This document shows positions 34,403-47,290 of a stretch of 64,000 nt of DNA, in pieces. Positions within the stretch are counted from its first letter, which is position 1; the number at the start of each line of letters is the position of its first letter. The notes below the pieces were generated by a model. That model was not told the DNA's origin. It ran no database searches and was given only the letters and a program-made list of their open reading frames with translations. The position numbers and the translations under genes were made by a program. Origin of the DNA: Serendipita indica DSM 11827 (taxonomy: Eukaryota > Basidiomycota > Agaricomycetes > Sebacinales > Serendipitaceae); the NCBI GenBank assembly GCA_910890315.1, contig CAJVGD010000012.1, positions 1,054,001-1,118,000 on the forward strand. The letters run 5' to 3'.

Positions 34403-37400
34403 ATGAATGTCGCGAGGAAGCTCAAATCCAAACTCGAACGTGCTTTCCACGGAAGCTCAAGTCGAAGTAGCTCCATTAGCGAGTCTACACCATCCATCTC
34501 CCCTTCAGCGCCGGACAGCACTCCGCCTAGCGTCGCGCCTCGTTCAGAGGAAGGGATTTTAGACCAACAAGCGACCGGATTCGGACCTTCTGCAGCAGAG
34601 GAAAAGGCTCGGTGGATAGATAGGGCTATTCTCTTCCTCTCAATCACGCAAAGCGTTGCCGAAGGCTCTGACCTCCTTGGCCCGCTCAAGACAGCGTGCG
34701 GCGCGACCATTACTCTACTCGAATCCATCAATGTAAGACTCGACTCCAACTTAAAAATGTGCACTGACTGTCCAAGGCATCAGCCGCAAATCAAGACGCG
34801 TGGCGCCAGCTCGTTGGCTCAATCAAACGACATCAACGCGCGTTTATCCAGCAACTAGGGCGCCTCGAAATTGATCTGACAGCCCCAGGTGGTAATCCCG
34901 AGCTCGTCAAGGCCATAAGCGACTACCAAGGGTAAGAGGATTCCTTGCACAGTGGCGCATCTAACGCCCTATATAGAGTGTTAGCCAAGGTCCTAGGCGA
35001 TGTTTTCGAACAGAGTTCGATTACAGAGGAAGATATTCGTGGTGCAAAGAACAGCCTCCGAAGTTTGGCAGCTCGCATTGGCACAGCTGAGTTGGAGTCA
35101 GGCGCGATCACTTCGCTATATGAAGAGCTCAACGAGGCTAAATCTCATCTCATGGTGATTTCAAAGACTCGACCTCGACCCAGACTGACACGATGCAGAT
35201 TGCTCTGCAACTATACGTGTCCAGCGAGACCACAGAGACGAAGGAGATACTCGGAAATGTCCAAAATCTGCTCGTGAACTCAGCAGGTGAGCTCTTTCTC
35301 TCGACCGTAATCTCGCTAAGCGACCCTAGTCGTCACTGTGAACCTTCGCCACGGCAATCAACACGATAGATGCTTGGAAGGAACGCGAGTAGCAATTCTC
35401 AGCCAGCTAGAGCAATGGGGACGCGACTATGACTCTCAGCAACGAATATTCTTCCTCGGCGACGTTGCCGGCAAGGGAAATCGACGGTCGCAAAGGAAAT
35501 GGTCTGTCGCTGGGAGGAAGAAGGCATGCTCGCAGCTCGCTTCTTCTTCTCCCGTGGTCAGTCTGGAGGATCAACTGCTGGCGACTTTATTCGGCACGTC
35601 GCAGCGGATCTCAGCCGAACGTTCAAACCTATTCGCCGCCAAATTCACTCTGCATTGCGAGACTATGCCATCCTTACGAAGCCATTTGCAACGCGGTGGA
35701 AAACGCTGATTGAGGAGCCGCTTCGACAACTTCAGGGCTCATACATCATCGTCATCGACGGACTGGATGAATGTAGTCAGGAAGGACCCCCTGATAATCG
35801 TACAGATACGCGGGAGAATCTTTTGGAAGCGATTCTCAACACGTTCATTGCAGCTCTCCCAGTACGACTCCTCATCACTAGTCGTCGAGAAGAGGACATC
35901 GAACTGGCGCTTCGAGATGCACCGTCAGTTTACTCCACAGGTGTTCAGACGGCACCTGGGCAGGAACATCTCAACACGCAGGATCTAGAACGCTTTGTCT
36001 CGTTCCAGTTCACGCAGATGAGATTCGTTGGCTTCACGACGCAAGAAGTACAAGATCTAGTCTCTCGATCCGACGGGCTTTTCATCTTTGCGAGCACGGC
36101 ATGTGGTCTTCTGCGCCGTTCGCAAGCTCGAAAAGCTCTTCTCAAAGAGATTACAACTTCCGAGGCGTTTAGTGGCCTCGATGGTCTCTACCTCGAAATT
36201 CTCAAACGCAGCGCACCTGACAAGCCGTCCCTACGAGTGATCATTCACTTGCTCGCCGTTGTGCTGGCCGCTCGCGAGACGCTGACATCGAGAATTTTGC
36301 TCAACTTTCTCGACGAGGTGGAGGATGTTGAAGGCGTCACACATGGGCTCGCAAGTGTCCTCTACAGCGGCGGCATGGACGACCCGGTCTACATCATTCA
36401 CCCAACCTTTCGCGAATTCCTCCTCCAAACCAACCGCGCAGCCGAGTTCATGGTAGATTTGCTTCATGGACATGATACTCTTGCATTCGCATCGCTTCGA
36501 GTTCTCGGTGCGGAGCTCCGGTTCGACATGTGCAAGTTGACATCAAATGGCTCCCCAATGCCGCTCAACAAGCATCTGCCGAACATCTCAGAGCGCTTGG
36601 TTGACAATGTTTCACCCCCGCTACGATATTCTATTGCTTATTGGGCTGAGCACGTTGTCAACGGACATACAAAGGTGGCATGCCAGACGGCATAATGAGT
36701 TTGATGGAAAAGCAACTCCTGTATTGGATGGAGGGCATCTATCTGCTCTCCGTCACTGCGCGAGCAATAGCCGCAATCACATCTTTGCGCGAGCATTTTA
36801 CTTCCCTCGAAGAAGCGATTGGACACGAGGTACGAATGAAAACTTCTCTCCTTGAAGTGACATTGAACCCTCCTAGGGGTCACGGGGATCACAATGGTGC
36901 GCAGAAGTAGTCCAATTCCTGCTCGACAATCAGGCCCTCTTCGGCCATTCCTTTATGCACCTCTACACATCTGCAATTTTATTCTCTCCAGAAAATGGGC
37001 TTATTCGTCATCACTATTACCCGTCTTACAAACCGCTCCCAGTCGTTCGTCGTGAATTCAAAGAGAACGCTCAAAATTCGCTCGTTCTCCGAGCACATAC
37101 GGGAGGTATCTGGTGCTGCACTTGTTCTCCAGACGGGAACTATATTGCTTCTGGATCATTTGACAAAACAGTCCGAATTTGGGACGCTCGAACAGGCGCA
37201 CTGATACATACGCTGACCGGCCATGACGATATAGTTAGGTCGGTGATGTTCTTGCCCAAAGGTCATGGCCTTTTGTCGGTTTCGGCGGGTGATGCCATCT
37301 TGCACTGGGATTGGGAGAACGGGAACTTTGCCGGGAAATGCTGGGCTACTGTTCAAGGCAAGGCGCTTAGCCTATCACATTCATCCCCCAAACAAATGGT

Positions 37401-38709
37401 ACTCTGTGGGACAGATTCTGGAGCTGTGTACGCATGGACAGAGAGTGGCCAATCTCTCTGGACTTTGCACAATGCACATAAGCAACCAACTCTACGGACG
37501 GTTTTCTCTTCAGATGGCCAATTGTTCGCTACGACCTCCAATGACAAGACTGCACGCGTCTGGGATAATTCATCTAATTCCGATCCACCTACTCTTCTTC
37601 ACGACTTCACACATACCAACGAGGTCATCACGGCAGCGTTTCTACCCGACTGCACACGCCTCGCTACTGCAGCGCGAAGTGTCCATATGTGGGACCTCGA
37701 GACTGGTAAAGAACTATACCATACCACCGACGAATGGATCAAAGGCATGGCCGTCTCTCCGGGTGGTGAGACAATCGTAACTGGGACCGGTTTCAATACG
37801 GTTCTTCTCTGGGACGCGAGGACGGGACAAATGTCGAGAGAGGCTCTCCACGGACACACCGATTGGGTCACCCGTGTTGCATACTCGCCCGATGGGACGT
37901 ACTTTGTCTCTCCCTCTATCGACAGGACGCTACGTGTATGGCATGCGGAAGCTACATCTCCTCGACAACGAGCATCAAAGGGACATAGTGCGTACATGAG
38001 CGGACTGTCCTTTTCGCCAGATGGAACGCGGCTTGCTTCCATTGATCGAGATGGGATGCTATGCACATGGGATGCAGCGAGCGGCAGATTGCTCGGTGGG
38101 CCATGGAAGGCAGCGCATAACGCTATTCTTCCCGCTCTAGCCTTTCATGAAGACAATATCCACATCGCCATAGCGTCACGTGCAGATTTATTCCTCTGGG
38201 ATTCGACCGAAGGGAAACTAGTTGGGAAACTGCACCGTGAGTCGCGTAGTCTCATCAACGCACTAGCCTTTTCTCCGGATGGGAAATACCTCGCGCTTCT
38301 TCATTATCGTGAGATATCCATTCACAAAATCGAAGATATCCTACAACCAACACTCACTCCTGCTCACGGAATTAAAACGACCACCTATCGACAATTGGCC
38401 TATCACCCAAGCGGCAAATACATGGTTCTGCCTGACGGCGCATGGGACGTCACAGAATCACCGCCTCGTCCAGTGGATGGAGCCGAATTCGAAAAGGTCG
38501 CATCCGAGACATTTCAAGTGCGACTCAATAGGGACTATGAAAACGACTGGTTCTGCGTGGAAGTCGGGACGCCATGTCGTGAGTCGTTTGCCATCCCAAA
38601 CGAGTTTGAGATTGCGGTAGATACGGCCACGGGTCTGAAAATCGCTGTCGGAGCAAAAGATGGACGGGTGATGATTCTGGACTGTTCTACCGTCCTCCAA
38701 TCTGCCTGA
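34403..38709 (+). pseudogene. NACHT-WD40 STAND protein, frame broken twice
   Basis: The start is ATG 34403 (MNVARKLKSKLERAF). A helical N-terminal region (AEEKARWIDRAILFLSITQS, LLGPLKTACGATITLLES) typical of NWD2-like proteins is followed by LEGTRVAILSQLEQW and the Walker A region, then YIIVIDGLDECSQEG (Walker B) and LLITSRREEDIELAL. A WD40 domain of at least six or seven repeats ([26 protein letters not shown]-type blades such as [16 protein letters not shown]) runs to TGA 38709. The Walker A motif should read GDVAGKGKSTVAKEM, but the frame shifts by one base inside it (about 35476-35480). A second shift separates VACQTA (stop near 36695) from IMSLMEKQLLYWMEG. With both breaks the gene is probably decayed, or holds assembly errors. 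STAND proteins of this kind act in fungal non-self recognition. Confidence 0.75.
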
Positions 38710-39117
38710 AAGTATGTTGTAGAATATGTCCGGTAATCTAGGGAATTTCTTCTGGATAGAGTCCTGTACGTACCTCGTAAGCGAGCTAGGCCGAACCATG
38801 AGCTCGGAGGGATTGACCGATTATCAATAACGATTGTCAAATAGGCATGAAATTGCGAGATTGACATCTAATCCTAATCTCTGGTTTCACGCTTGGCGTT
38901 GACGGTCGCTTGCTTGCCGCGTATCCCAAGCGAGGCGGTTGGATCAGACGTCGTCGAACGGTTTGCACACGATGCACCGAAACAAGCTTGAATATTCTCC
39001 ATAACTATCACCTCGGTGATCGACAGTTACGGCCTCTCAAACGCGGCGGCAATTTGTTTCTGGCGTCTCCTGTCCTCTTCCAAGTCTGCGCGCGTATTCG
39101 TCTGGCCTCGCTTTGGG
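38710..39117. other. Intergenic region
   Basis: No gene was supported. The 5' leader or an upstream exon of the oxidoreductase gene may lie in the right part. Confidence 0.35.
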
Positions 39118-41212
39118 ATGTCAAAGCTTCTCAAAAAGACATGGAAGCGTGTCTCCATGCTAGGCAGCGTTGAGAATGGCCCTGTTTATCCGCTATCCGC
39201 ACCGGAAGTTCCCAATGACCTCGGTCAAAACAGCAACGGCCCAAGGCGTACCAACATCTCCGCAGTTGCGCCAGGAGGCTTCGAAAGCGAGCGTCCAGAG
39301 GAAGAGGAACAGTCAAAGGAGCCCATAACGATTGCGGTCATTGGGGCGGGACAGCGGGGACAGGTCTGCGCGTCAGCTCTGATTCATAACCTTTTCTCAC
39401 ATGATATAGACATTTGGATACTACGCAAGAACGCACCCCAAGAAATGTAAAGTTGTCGCCGTAGCTGGTTCGTTCGTTTCCAGGCGTTCTGGCCGTTGAC
39501 AAATGATTGGTTAGAGCCTAGACTGGAAACAAGGACAGAGTTTGCTATAAAACATCAAATTCCGGACAAGCACGCATTCACATCACATAGCGAGCTTCTG
39601 GCTGTATCTGACGTGCTGGTGGCGGACGGCAAACCCCGAATAGCTCAGGCGGTGATCATTTGTGTCCAAGACAAGATGCATGCCGAACTGAGCATTCAGT
39701 TTGCGCGACGGGGATTCCACGTGCTTTGTGAGAAGCCGTTAGGCGTCAATATCAATGAATGCCTACAAGTCACGGAAGAAGTCGAGAAAGCCAACGTTGT
39801 CTTTGCACTTGGCCATAGTATGTCATTTTCATGGAGTAAAAATGGGTGTCTGACCTGTCTAGACTTTCCCTACTCACCATACGCCGCCTCTCTGACAGAA
39901 TTAATTCATTCTGGAGCACTTGGACGGCTTTTACATATCGTGCACATTGAACCAGTGGGATACTATCACTTTGCGCACTCGTATGTACGAGGAAACTGGC
40001 AATCAGAGCATACGTCTGCACCTATTGTTCTCACGAAATCCTCACACGATCTCGATATATTCTGTCGATGGTTCTATCCATTGGTGCCCAAACATGTCTC
40101 CAGTTTCGGCGGTCTCAGCCACTTTCGACGCGAGCGAAAACCATCAGCTGCTCGGGGTGTGATGCGATGTCTCGAGTGTCCATCCAGTGTCGAGCAGCGG
40201 TGCGAATACAGCGCAAAGAGAAGTCAGTATCTAATTTTCAACTCTTACCAACGCTTAATACCTTTTAGTCTATCTATCCCCAATCCAAGGCGGGTCTGTC
40301 GGCTGGCCTGGAAACACCATCGTCGACGGACGACCGACGGTCGAAAAGATGACTCGAGCTCTAGAGGAAACACCATACGGACTTTGCGTGTACGAGTCGG
40401 ACAACGACGTACCAGACCATCAAACCATTTCAATTCAATTCACCGCACCTACAGACGACAATGACCTTGTGCAAAAGGATAGGAGTAGGAGCAACTTTCG
40501 AAGGCTATATGCAGAGTCGCCCGAGCGTTCAGCCAGTCAAAGTCGTGAACGTTCTCATGCGCGCCAACCGCACCGTCAATCGTCGACATCACTACAGCAC
40601 CCACCACATAATCGTGCGGCCACCCCACATTATCGCTCGCAGAGTCACAGCCAAGTCCGTAGGACAAACCTAGAAAGCGAGCCTCCTCGACCACGTAGAA
40701 CAGAAGACTTGCCGCCGACAAATCCGACGATTTCGTTTACCATTGCGGCGCATACGGATTCGATATGTATGCGCAAGACGACACTGTACTTTGAGCACGG
40801 AGAGGTGATTGGGGATATGTCGACGTATACCGTTACCGATTTCCGGGACTTTGGACGACATGCCCGGCGTGTTATTCCACCACCTGGACTTGGTGGAGGT
40901 CATGGCGGTGGTGATTGGGCTCTGATGGAAGCGTGGTTGCGAGCGATTGAGCTGCGCGAGAGTGGCACTCCAGAGGGCCCCGGCCCCGAAGGACCAAGCC
41001 CCTTAGGTGTCGGTGCCTCTGTGAGGGATCAACTCCGAGTGTTCATGACAGGGTTTGCTATTGAAGAGGCAAGGAAGGAGCTCAAAGTGGTCGATTGTGC
41101 CGAGTTTGAATCTAGGATGACGCGACGGTATGCGAGACGTGACGACGAGCAAGAGTCGCAGATTGCAGAGGTTGCGATTGAATACGATCCAGAATTGCCT
41201 TCCGAGCACTAG
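39118..41212 (+). CDS. Gfo/Idh/MocA-family oxidoreductase
   Basis: The start is read as ATG 39118 (MSKLLKKTWKRVSMLG). Introns at 39364-39409, 39468-39514, 39818-39862 and 40223-40268 restore the family pattern: IAVIGAGQRGQTFGYYARTH (Rossmann), CKVVAVAEPRLETRTEFAIK, AVIICVQDKMHAELSIQFAR, HVLCEKPLGVN (the EKP motif with catalytic Lys), ALGHNFPYSPYAASLTELIH, SSHDLDIFCRWF, SAKRIYLSP and GWPGNTIVDGRPTVEKMTRA. The product therefore is an NAD(P)-dependent dehydrogenase; the substrate, likely a sugar or polyol derivative, is unknown. An insertion of about 100 low-complexity residues (about 40444-40735) interrupts the C-terminal sheet between ISIQFTAPTDD and ISFTIAAHTDS. It ends at TAG 41210-41212. 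Confidence 0.8.
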
Positions 41213-41311
41213 CATATTTCTCTGGGTTATTAGGTCATCGGTTGCAGTCAGATTTGGAAGCTTTATATAATACACAGTACATAGGATAATACATATGCAG
41301 TAAACGAACCC

Positions 41312-43677
41312 TCATGTTCCCTTGAGCTTGGCTACACCCTCGGGCGACGCTTCGAACAACTGTACAGACAAGCTCCCAAGGAAGCCGGGGACACAGCCAT
41401 ATCCAATAACCCATGTCCTGTACAGCTCCATGACCTCTGGAGGTGCAGTATCAGCGATGAGCTGAACCTTGATATCCTCGCCTTCAAGTGGTCCACGTTC
41501 GCGTTTCGACTTTTTGGTCGGTTGCGAGAACACGATTAGGGCGTTGGGATTGTAGATGGACGTCAATTGAACCGCGCCGTTTTGTTGGAATTTAAACTTC
41601 CAGCCTACGAGTGAAGTCACTGTCGTCTTGAACTCTTCGGCTTTGGCAGAAAAGATCTGTTATCTATCAGTTTCATTCACGCAATGATAGAGAAGAGACG
41701 AACCTGTTGTAATCGCAGAAGCCGCTTCTCCTTTTCTTTGATTATGGCCTCTAGCTCCGACTTTTCCTGCATCAACACATCCACAGTCTCCTTTGGAACC
41801 ATCCCAGCTGGGACTACAGAGCTCGTAGCGGACGCGCCTGTGCCACTGCCGACCATGGTTCGCAGCGCGTCGTTTTCGCTTTTGAGCCGCTGCATGTCTT
41901 CGTCGCGTTTGCCGAACCACCGCGAGGCAGGATTATCCGCCATCTCGAGCACACGCACGCCCGGAGGCACAAACCGACCCGTTCCAATATCCCCCTTGAG
42001 CCGGAACAGATCCTCGTCCAGCTTTTCGACTTGCTGCTCTAGTTCGCGTAATCGACTTTTGGCAACTTGGAGTTCCTTGAGAGCCTCTGCGTGCGCGTCG
42101 CGTTCATGGAGAAGGGCTTCTTTCATGGCGGAGATGGATCCACGTCCGACGTTGCCAACGACTTCCGCTGCGTCGCCACCCATCTCGTTCATCTCGTTGA
42201 TAAGCGCCTCGTTGGCTTCTTTGAGTTCCTCGAGCATTTGTTCCAGAGCCACGATGCGCATCTGGCTTCGTTCGGTCACTTCATCCAACTCGTCGTGCTC
42301 CTCCGACGTCGCTTCTTCGGTAAATTTTTGCTACATTGCAACATGAGTACACTGTATAGCTGAATTCTAGTACATACCAGAAGAGAATTCAACGTCTCCA
42401 CCTCTTGCTGGGCCACTTTGGCCTTTGTCTCTGCGCGTGTAGCGGCGGCTTCGGTTGCTTGTAAACGAAGCTTGAGATGCGCGGTTTCGTCCCTTGCCTG
42501 ATTCAACGACGATTCTACTCGCTTGAGCTCTTCTTCTCGTTCATGTAAAGTAGCCGTGAGCGATTGTTGTTGTCCCACGGTCGCTGCATGTTCGACGCGC
42601 AAGGCAGCCAATTCCTGTGTGATGGAGACTGGGACATCGGACAAACGCTGAGCATGAGCGATCCTTTAAGAGTGTAAGAACAGAAAGGACTCAAAAGCTG
42701 ATCTTACGAGTTTTCTCGTTCTTCTCGCAGTGCGTCCATTTCGGCTTCCATCATACCCAATTGCTCTCGGAGAGAGTCGTTGTCCCGTGCTCGACGCTCC
42801 AATACTCTCTTCTCCTCTGTTAATAGTTCGATATTGGCATTTCTCTCCCGCAATACCAACAGTTCCGCATTTGCCTTTGCATTTGCATCCTCCAGTCGAC
42901 GAATCTCTTCTGTTTGTTGCAGAATCTGCGACCTGAGAAGTTCCCATTCCTTTGAGTCACGACTACTCGCACTCGTCGCCCTTGCATTCTGTTGTACATG
43001 TTCAAGTTCGTCGACCTTTTCCTGATAGAGTTTGCGGTATTTGGCAGCCTCTGCATAGTGTCGCTCGCTATCAGTTTGCAAAGCAGAGAGTTGCGTTTGA
43101 GCCTCTTCGGAGATTCGATTTGCTTTCATGGCCGTCTGCTGCAGCGCATCGTGGGCCTCGCTCAGCGCGTCGAGTTCGCGCTGCAGCCTAAGTGCGAGTG
43201 CTCTTGAATCTCTCAATTCTGTAGTGAGCTCGCTCTAAGCGTTTTCAACTCAGCCTCTTATTTCGGGACCAACTTGGACCTAAAGGTGCACACCTTTTCC
43301 TTGTCAAACTCGCGCCGCTGTTCCTCTTTTTCGTCTGCGAGTGATTGCTCACGCTCTGCAAACCATCTTCGATCTCGCTCGACCTTTTCCTTGTCGTGCT
43401 TGAGCTTTGTGAGCTCGGCCTCGAGCGTCTTTTTGGCCTGTTCGGCATCTGCGACGCGTCGTTCGAGCGCATTCTTTGTCATTGTCGCTGAAAATGCTTC
43501 TACTTTTTCTTTACGCCGCGTCAACGCGTGTTCGACCTCGCCATTGTCGAGCTGCGCCGTCGTGGCCGTTCTCTTGGTCGTTTGCGCGCTCGTCGAGGGT
43601 TTTGGGATTGAACTCGATGCTGCTGGGAGTTTTGTACGCGCAGGCAGACGCGTACGCGACGTAGAGCCTTTATCCAT
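41312..43677 (-). CDS. MAD1: Spindle checkpoint protein Mad1
   Basis: The start is ATG 43677-43675 (MDKGSTSRTRLPARTK) and the stop TGA is 41314-41312. The body is a long coiled coil (KKTLEAELTKLKHDKEKVER; LRLQRELDALSEAHDAL; VAKSRLRELEQQVEKLDEDL) with the conserved DNPASRWFGKRDEDMQRLKS and ENDALRTMVGSG. The C-terminal RWD-like domain reads LVGWKFKFQQNGAVQLTSIY, ALIVFSQPTKKS, GEDIKVQLIADTAPPEVM and FLGSLSVQLFEAS. Mad1 recruits Mad2 to kinetochores in the spindle checkpoint. The segment before the C-terminal domain reads KRLLRLQQIFSAKAEEFK, where most family members have RLK (the Bub1-binding motif). Introns are short and canonical. The gene lies 56 bases from the end of the upstream gene on the same strand. 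Confidence 0.85.
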
Positions 43678-43732
43678 GGTTGGTGGCAGAGTTCAAGGTT
43701 CAAGTTCAAGTTCAATGTTACAACCCGTATAA

Positions 43733-46514
43733 TTATGAAAACCATCCACTCTCCTCCATGTCACGTGCAAGTCCTTCTGGAGTACCTTTGAGCGCACGAC
43801 GGCCAGCAACTTCGGCTGCAAACCTACGAGAGGGGTGAGCGGGTGCATATTGAGGCAGCCAGCAGACGCACCGGAGGCATTCATCCAGTCTCCATTTCCA
43901 GGCCCAATCAGAGTCTAGAATGTCGGGCTTTTTGGCCTTCGATTGCTCAGCCTTGCTGGCGTTTCGCGGCGGTGGGATATTGGGACAATATGGTTTGCCA
44001 GGAAGGACGTGCCTGCAATTGATCAGCGTTTACTTGATATGTTCAAGTGCACACATACCTTGTCAACGCAAAGAGGAGCCCAGCCTGCCACGCTTCGACG
44101 ACGCCGAGGGGAAGTGGAGGAAGAGGCTTGGAAACTTTTGGAGCCTCGCTCACAACACTCTTTGAATCTTCTTTGTCCATCTCCTCCAATTGCCCAAACG
44201 CACGCTCTTCCTCCTCCAACTCGTTCCTCACAAGCTCCAACGCTTGCTCCTCCTTGAGACGCATCTTTTCCTTTTTCAACTTGCCTATCCTCGTCGGTCC
44301 CGGAGGGCGCGCGATGTGTCCCTGGCCGCTCTCCGTCGCGTCCGAATCCTCTTCAAGGTCATCCTCACCATGCACAGGCGCATGCTGCTCGAGAGAATCA
44401 AGATCAAGAATGTCAGATTCGACAGGATCATGTTCCATCGGCCCATACACCCTCCGCATACGTTCCTCCATCACAAACCGACTCGCACCCGCAGCAATCG
44501 CGACATCCAGGTCCGAATCGATATCCGAAGGAGAAAGCGCAATCCCCTCGCTGATGAGAACAGCACTTGGCCCGACACCCATGCGCATGTCCGTCTGCAG
44601 TCCCAATCCACGACCGGCTCCACCTCGTAAGATGGCTGGGTCCGACTCGGACTCGTCTCCAGAATCATAAATGACCGCCGTCCGATTCGCGCGATAGTCC
44701 CAGCTCGAATCGGGCGTCACATTTTCAAACGCGTCTGCTGTAAAGCCGTAATCAAACATGTTCCCCTCTCCAACGTTTGGCGCAATGGGATCATTTCGTA
44801 TATCGATCACACTCTGAGGAGTCGCGCGGTGGTGGTCGTCAGTCGTCGTAGGCGAGAGAGGAGCGGCGTTAGACCAGTCTGGTAACGAGCGCGTGTTCGA
44901 ATGGTGGTTTCCTAGTGCGCGGGCGCCAGTGACGGTGGACATGGTACTAAACTCTTTGTACCGCGGATCCTCGGATCCAAGCGAGAGCTGGGTTTCCGGT
45001 CGCACATCGGTGGGTGGGTGCACGGGAGGCGCCGCTTGAGCCGGCATAGAAGATACAGTTACTGGCGCTGATGCAATTGCTGGGTGGCACCGTCGGCTGG
45101 GTATGCTGTACTGGGCGACCATCTGTCCAAACGCTGCTCTGCAGGTACTCACGCGTGGGTACACTCAGCAGCGCTCCGCCGTCGTGATCCCAGTGTACGA
45201 GTAAAAGGGCATGTGGAGCGACGAGCTGGGCTTGGGAGAGCAAAAACGCCCGAGGCGTCAGCTTGTGGGCAGGTGTGGTCGGGTTGACCGACTGTCACGT
45301 TGTGAGCCTGTGGTCCCTGTAGTAGCAAAAAAAGAGGACGAACGAGAGCATAGGATTTACTTCAGAGGGCGTCAACGATGATTGCTGGTCGTCGGAAAGT
45401 GGCAAACTCACTCACGAGAAGAAGATGACGTCCACATGTTTGAATAGCTGTTCCCTCGCGATTCTCGCCTGTTCATTAGGCACAGGCGCCGTGCAGTCTA
45501 GACTAAATGTCGCCTTGTCGCGCCAGAAACGGTCCCGTGCGAGGCCATCGACACCAGTGAGGTTGAGGAGGGAAATGGCATCTGCCTGATGGGATCGACC
45601 GGTGATATGAAAGACGGTGAATGGGGGGTTAAAGGGGAGGCCGGGTGTCGTTGGCGGGAGCGGTTGATTTGGGAGGGCGACTGGTTGAGGGGCCATTGCA
45701 CCGCTCACACCGCCGGCGGGGTTTGCTGGTGCGATGACAGGAGGTACACCGGGACCAGGACCGTACACGGCGTGAACCGGCGGCGTCTGCGGAAGGCTGG
45801 GGTGAGGGTGCCAGTGATGGGAGAGTTGGAGACCCTGGTAATGCTCGGGCACGAGGATAGGGCCCAGTATCGAGATAAAATCCTCATGGCTGAGTTCCGG
45901 GAGTGGATTATGATTGATGACTGTTCGCGAGGACGACTCGTCTGTACACATGGGCGATCAGAAGACACGCGCGGTCAGAAGCAGTATGTCTTACCGCTTC
46001 GTAGTACAAACGCGACGGGGATCCCAGCAGGATGCAACTTGCAAAAGCGCGTCCGGATGCCCTCTGCCTCGAGTTCGTGAAGGAGTGCGCGGCCTGTGGC
46101 GTCTGTTCCCATGGGAGAGATGAGAGCACACTCGAGAGCGGGTTTACGATAGACGGTTGATGGCGTTCTGCCACTGGACCCAAACTGGGCCAAAATGGAG
46201 AGCACATTGATGGCTGCACCGCCTCGCTGAGAATATACTTTGTTTGCACGGACATTTGTGACGACAGGGAAACTCTCTGGGGCCTCACTGGATGTAATTA
46301 ACGGCGCGGATGGGGGCTGAACGACGGAACCGGGGACAGAGATCGTATGGGTCACGTAAACAGTTCCTGATGCCAAGAATCGTGTAATCTGTGGCTGCTG
46401 GGAGCCATTTCGTGTAGATGGAGAGGCCAGGTTGGTGGACGAGCTGTGGGCCGACTTGGAAAGCAGCGAGTCCTTTGACGACGGTGCAGACGGAGAAGCT
46501 TTGATCCATGACAT
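43733..46514 (-). CDS. pfkB-like protein with altered catalytic motif
   Basis: The start is ATG 46514-46512 (MSWIKASPSAPSSKDSLL). The N-terminal half follows the ribokinase/pfkB fold: TVYVTHTISVPG, VYSQRGGAAINVLSILAQFG (the GGxxxN substrate motif), ALISPMGTDATGRALLHELE, GIPVAFVLRS then DESSSRTVINHNPLPELS, PPFTVFHITGRSHQADAIS, ATFSLDCTAPVPNEQARI and LFKHVDVIFFS. Two-thirds of the way in, an acidic, disordered insertion of several hundred residues appears (SGDESESDP, LDLDSLEQHAP). The end reads LGVVEAWQAGLLFALTRH and then a short tail ending MEESGWFS at TAA 43735-43733. In pfkB kinases that position is GAGDTFxAGLLFAL; here the catalytic GAGD is GVVE. The protein is much longer than the usual 300-350 residues. 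It may be inactive or act as a scaffold. Confidence 0.72.
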
Positions 46515-47290
46515 TGTTCAAACGCGTTGAAATCCCGCCTCGCCTCTGAATTTGTTTTGGATTTTGGTCGTAGTCGTGACGGAGCGGAGTCGACGAGCGG
46601 CGCCGCAACTAATAGTCTTCGCAATAGTGCCTGTAATACCACGGAGATGGAACAGGGCGCAAGTGTCGCCGATATCATCGGAGTGAAAATGCGCTGGGTC
46701 AATGCTAGACGACTCTTAAAGGCCACTAAGCTTATGTATACTCCCGGACGTCGTGCGCCATATGTGACGCTAGCTATTATGAAACCATTGTAGTATACAC
46801 CCAAGAGATGTGGGACCTTCGATCAGATTACTCGATCATTCCGTACGCTCGCTTTACAGCAACCCACACGCGTTTTACACCCGTCTTGTGCTTGACGGCA
46901 TCGGGGGGGAGGGGGGTCACGTTTTGGGCCCCTTGTCGGTCGCTGTTACACGTTTTCTGCCTTGCTCAGCGGCAGTCGCGTGGGACTGAGAGCAGTTTGG
47001 AGCCGTTTGAAGCTTGGGATACAACTAGTCGCCGACGGCACTATCTTTTACTCAATAGGCTCCGAGGAACCTGATTGTCTATGTCGAACTCTAAACGTCG
47101 CGGCGTGCAGGGTCGCTTGATGGCTCGGGTCGGGGCTAAACCGAATTGGGATCCATGACTTGTCTGACGATCAGTCCAATACACACGCTTGATCTTCTTC
47201 AGACGCCTTTCTGCCTCTGTCCTTATATTTATCTTGTTACCGCTCGTCCCTCGACATTTACCCAACGTCGACTTCCCCCCCGCGCCCCCG
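46515..47290. other. Divergent intergenic region
   Basis: No gene was supported. It separates two divergent genes. A G-run (about 46902-46917) and a pyrimidine-rich tract (about 47195-47285) precede the start codon at 47291. Confidence 0.4.

Noticed and set aside
46527-46793. Open frame upstream of the pfkB-like gene
   Set aside because: It overlaps the probable promoter and has no recognisable features.
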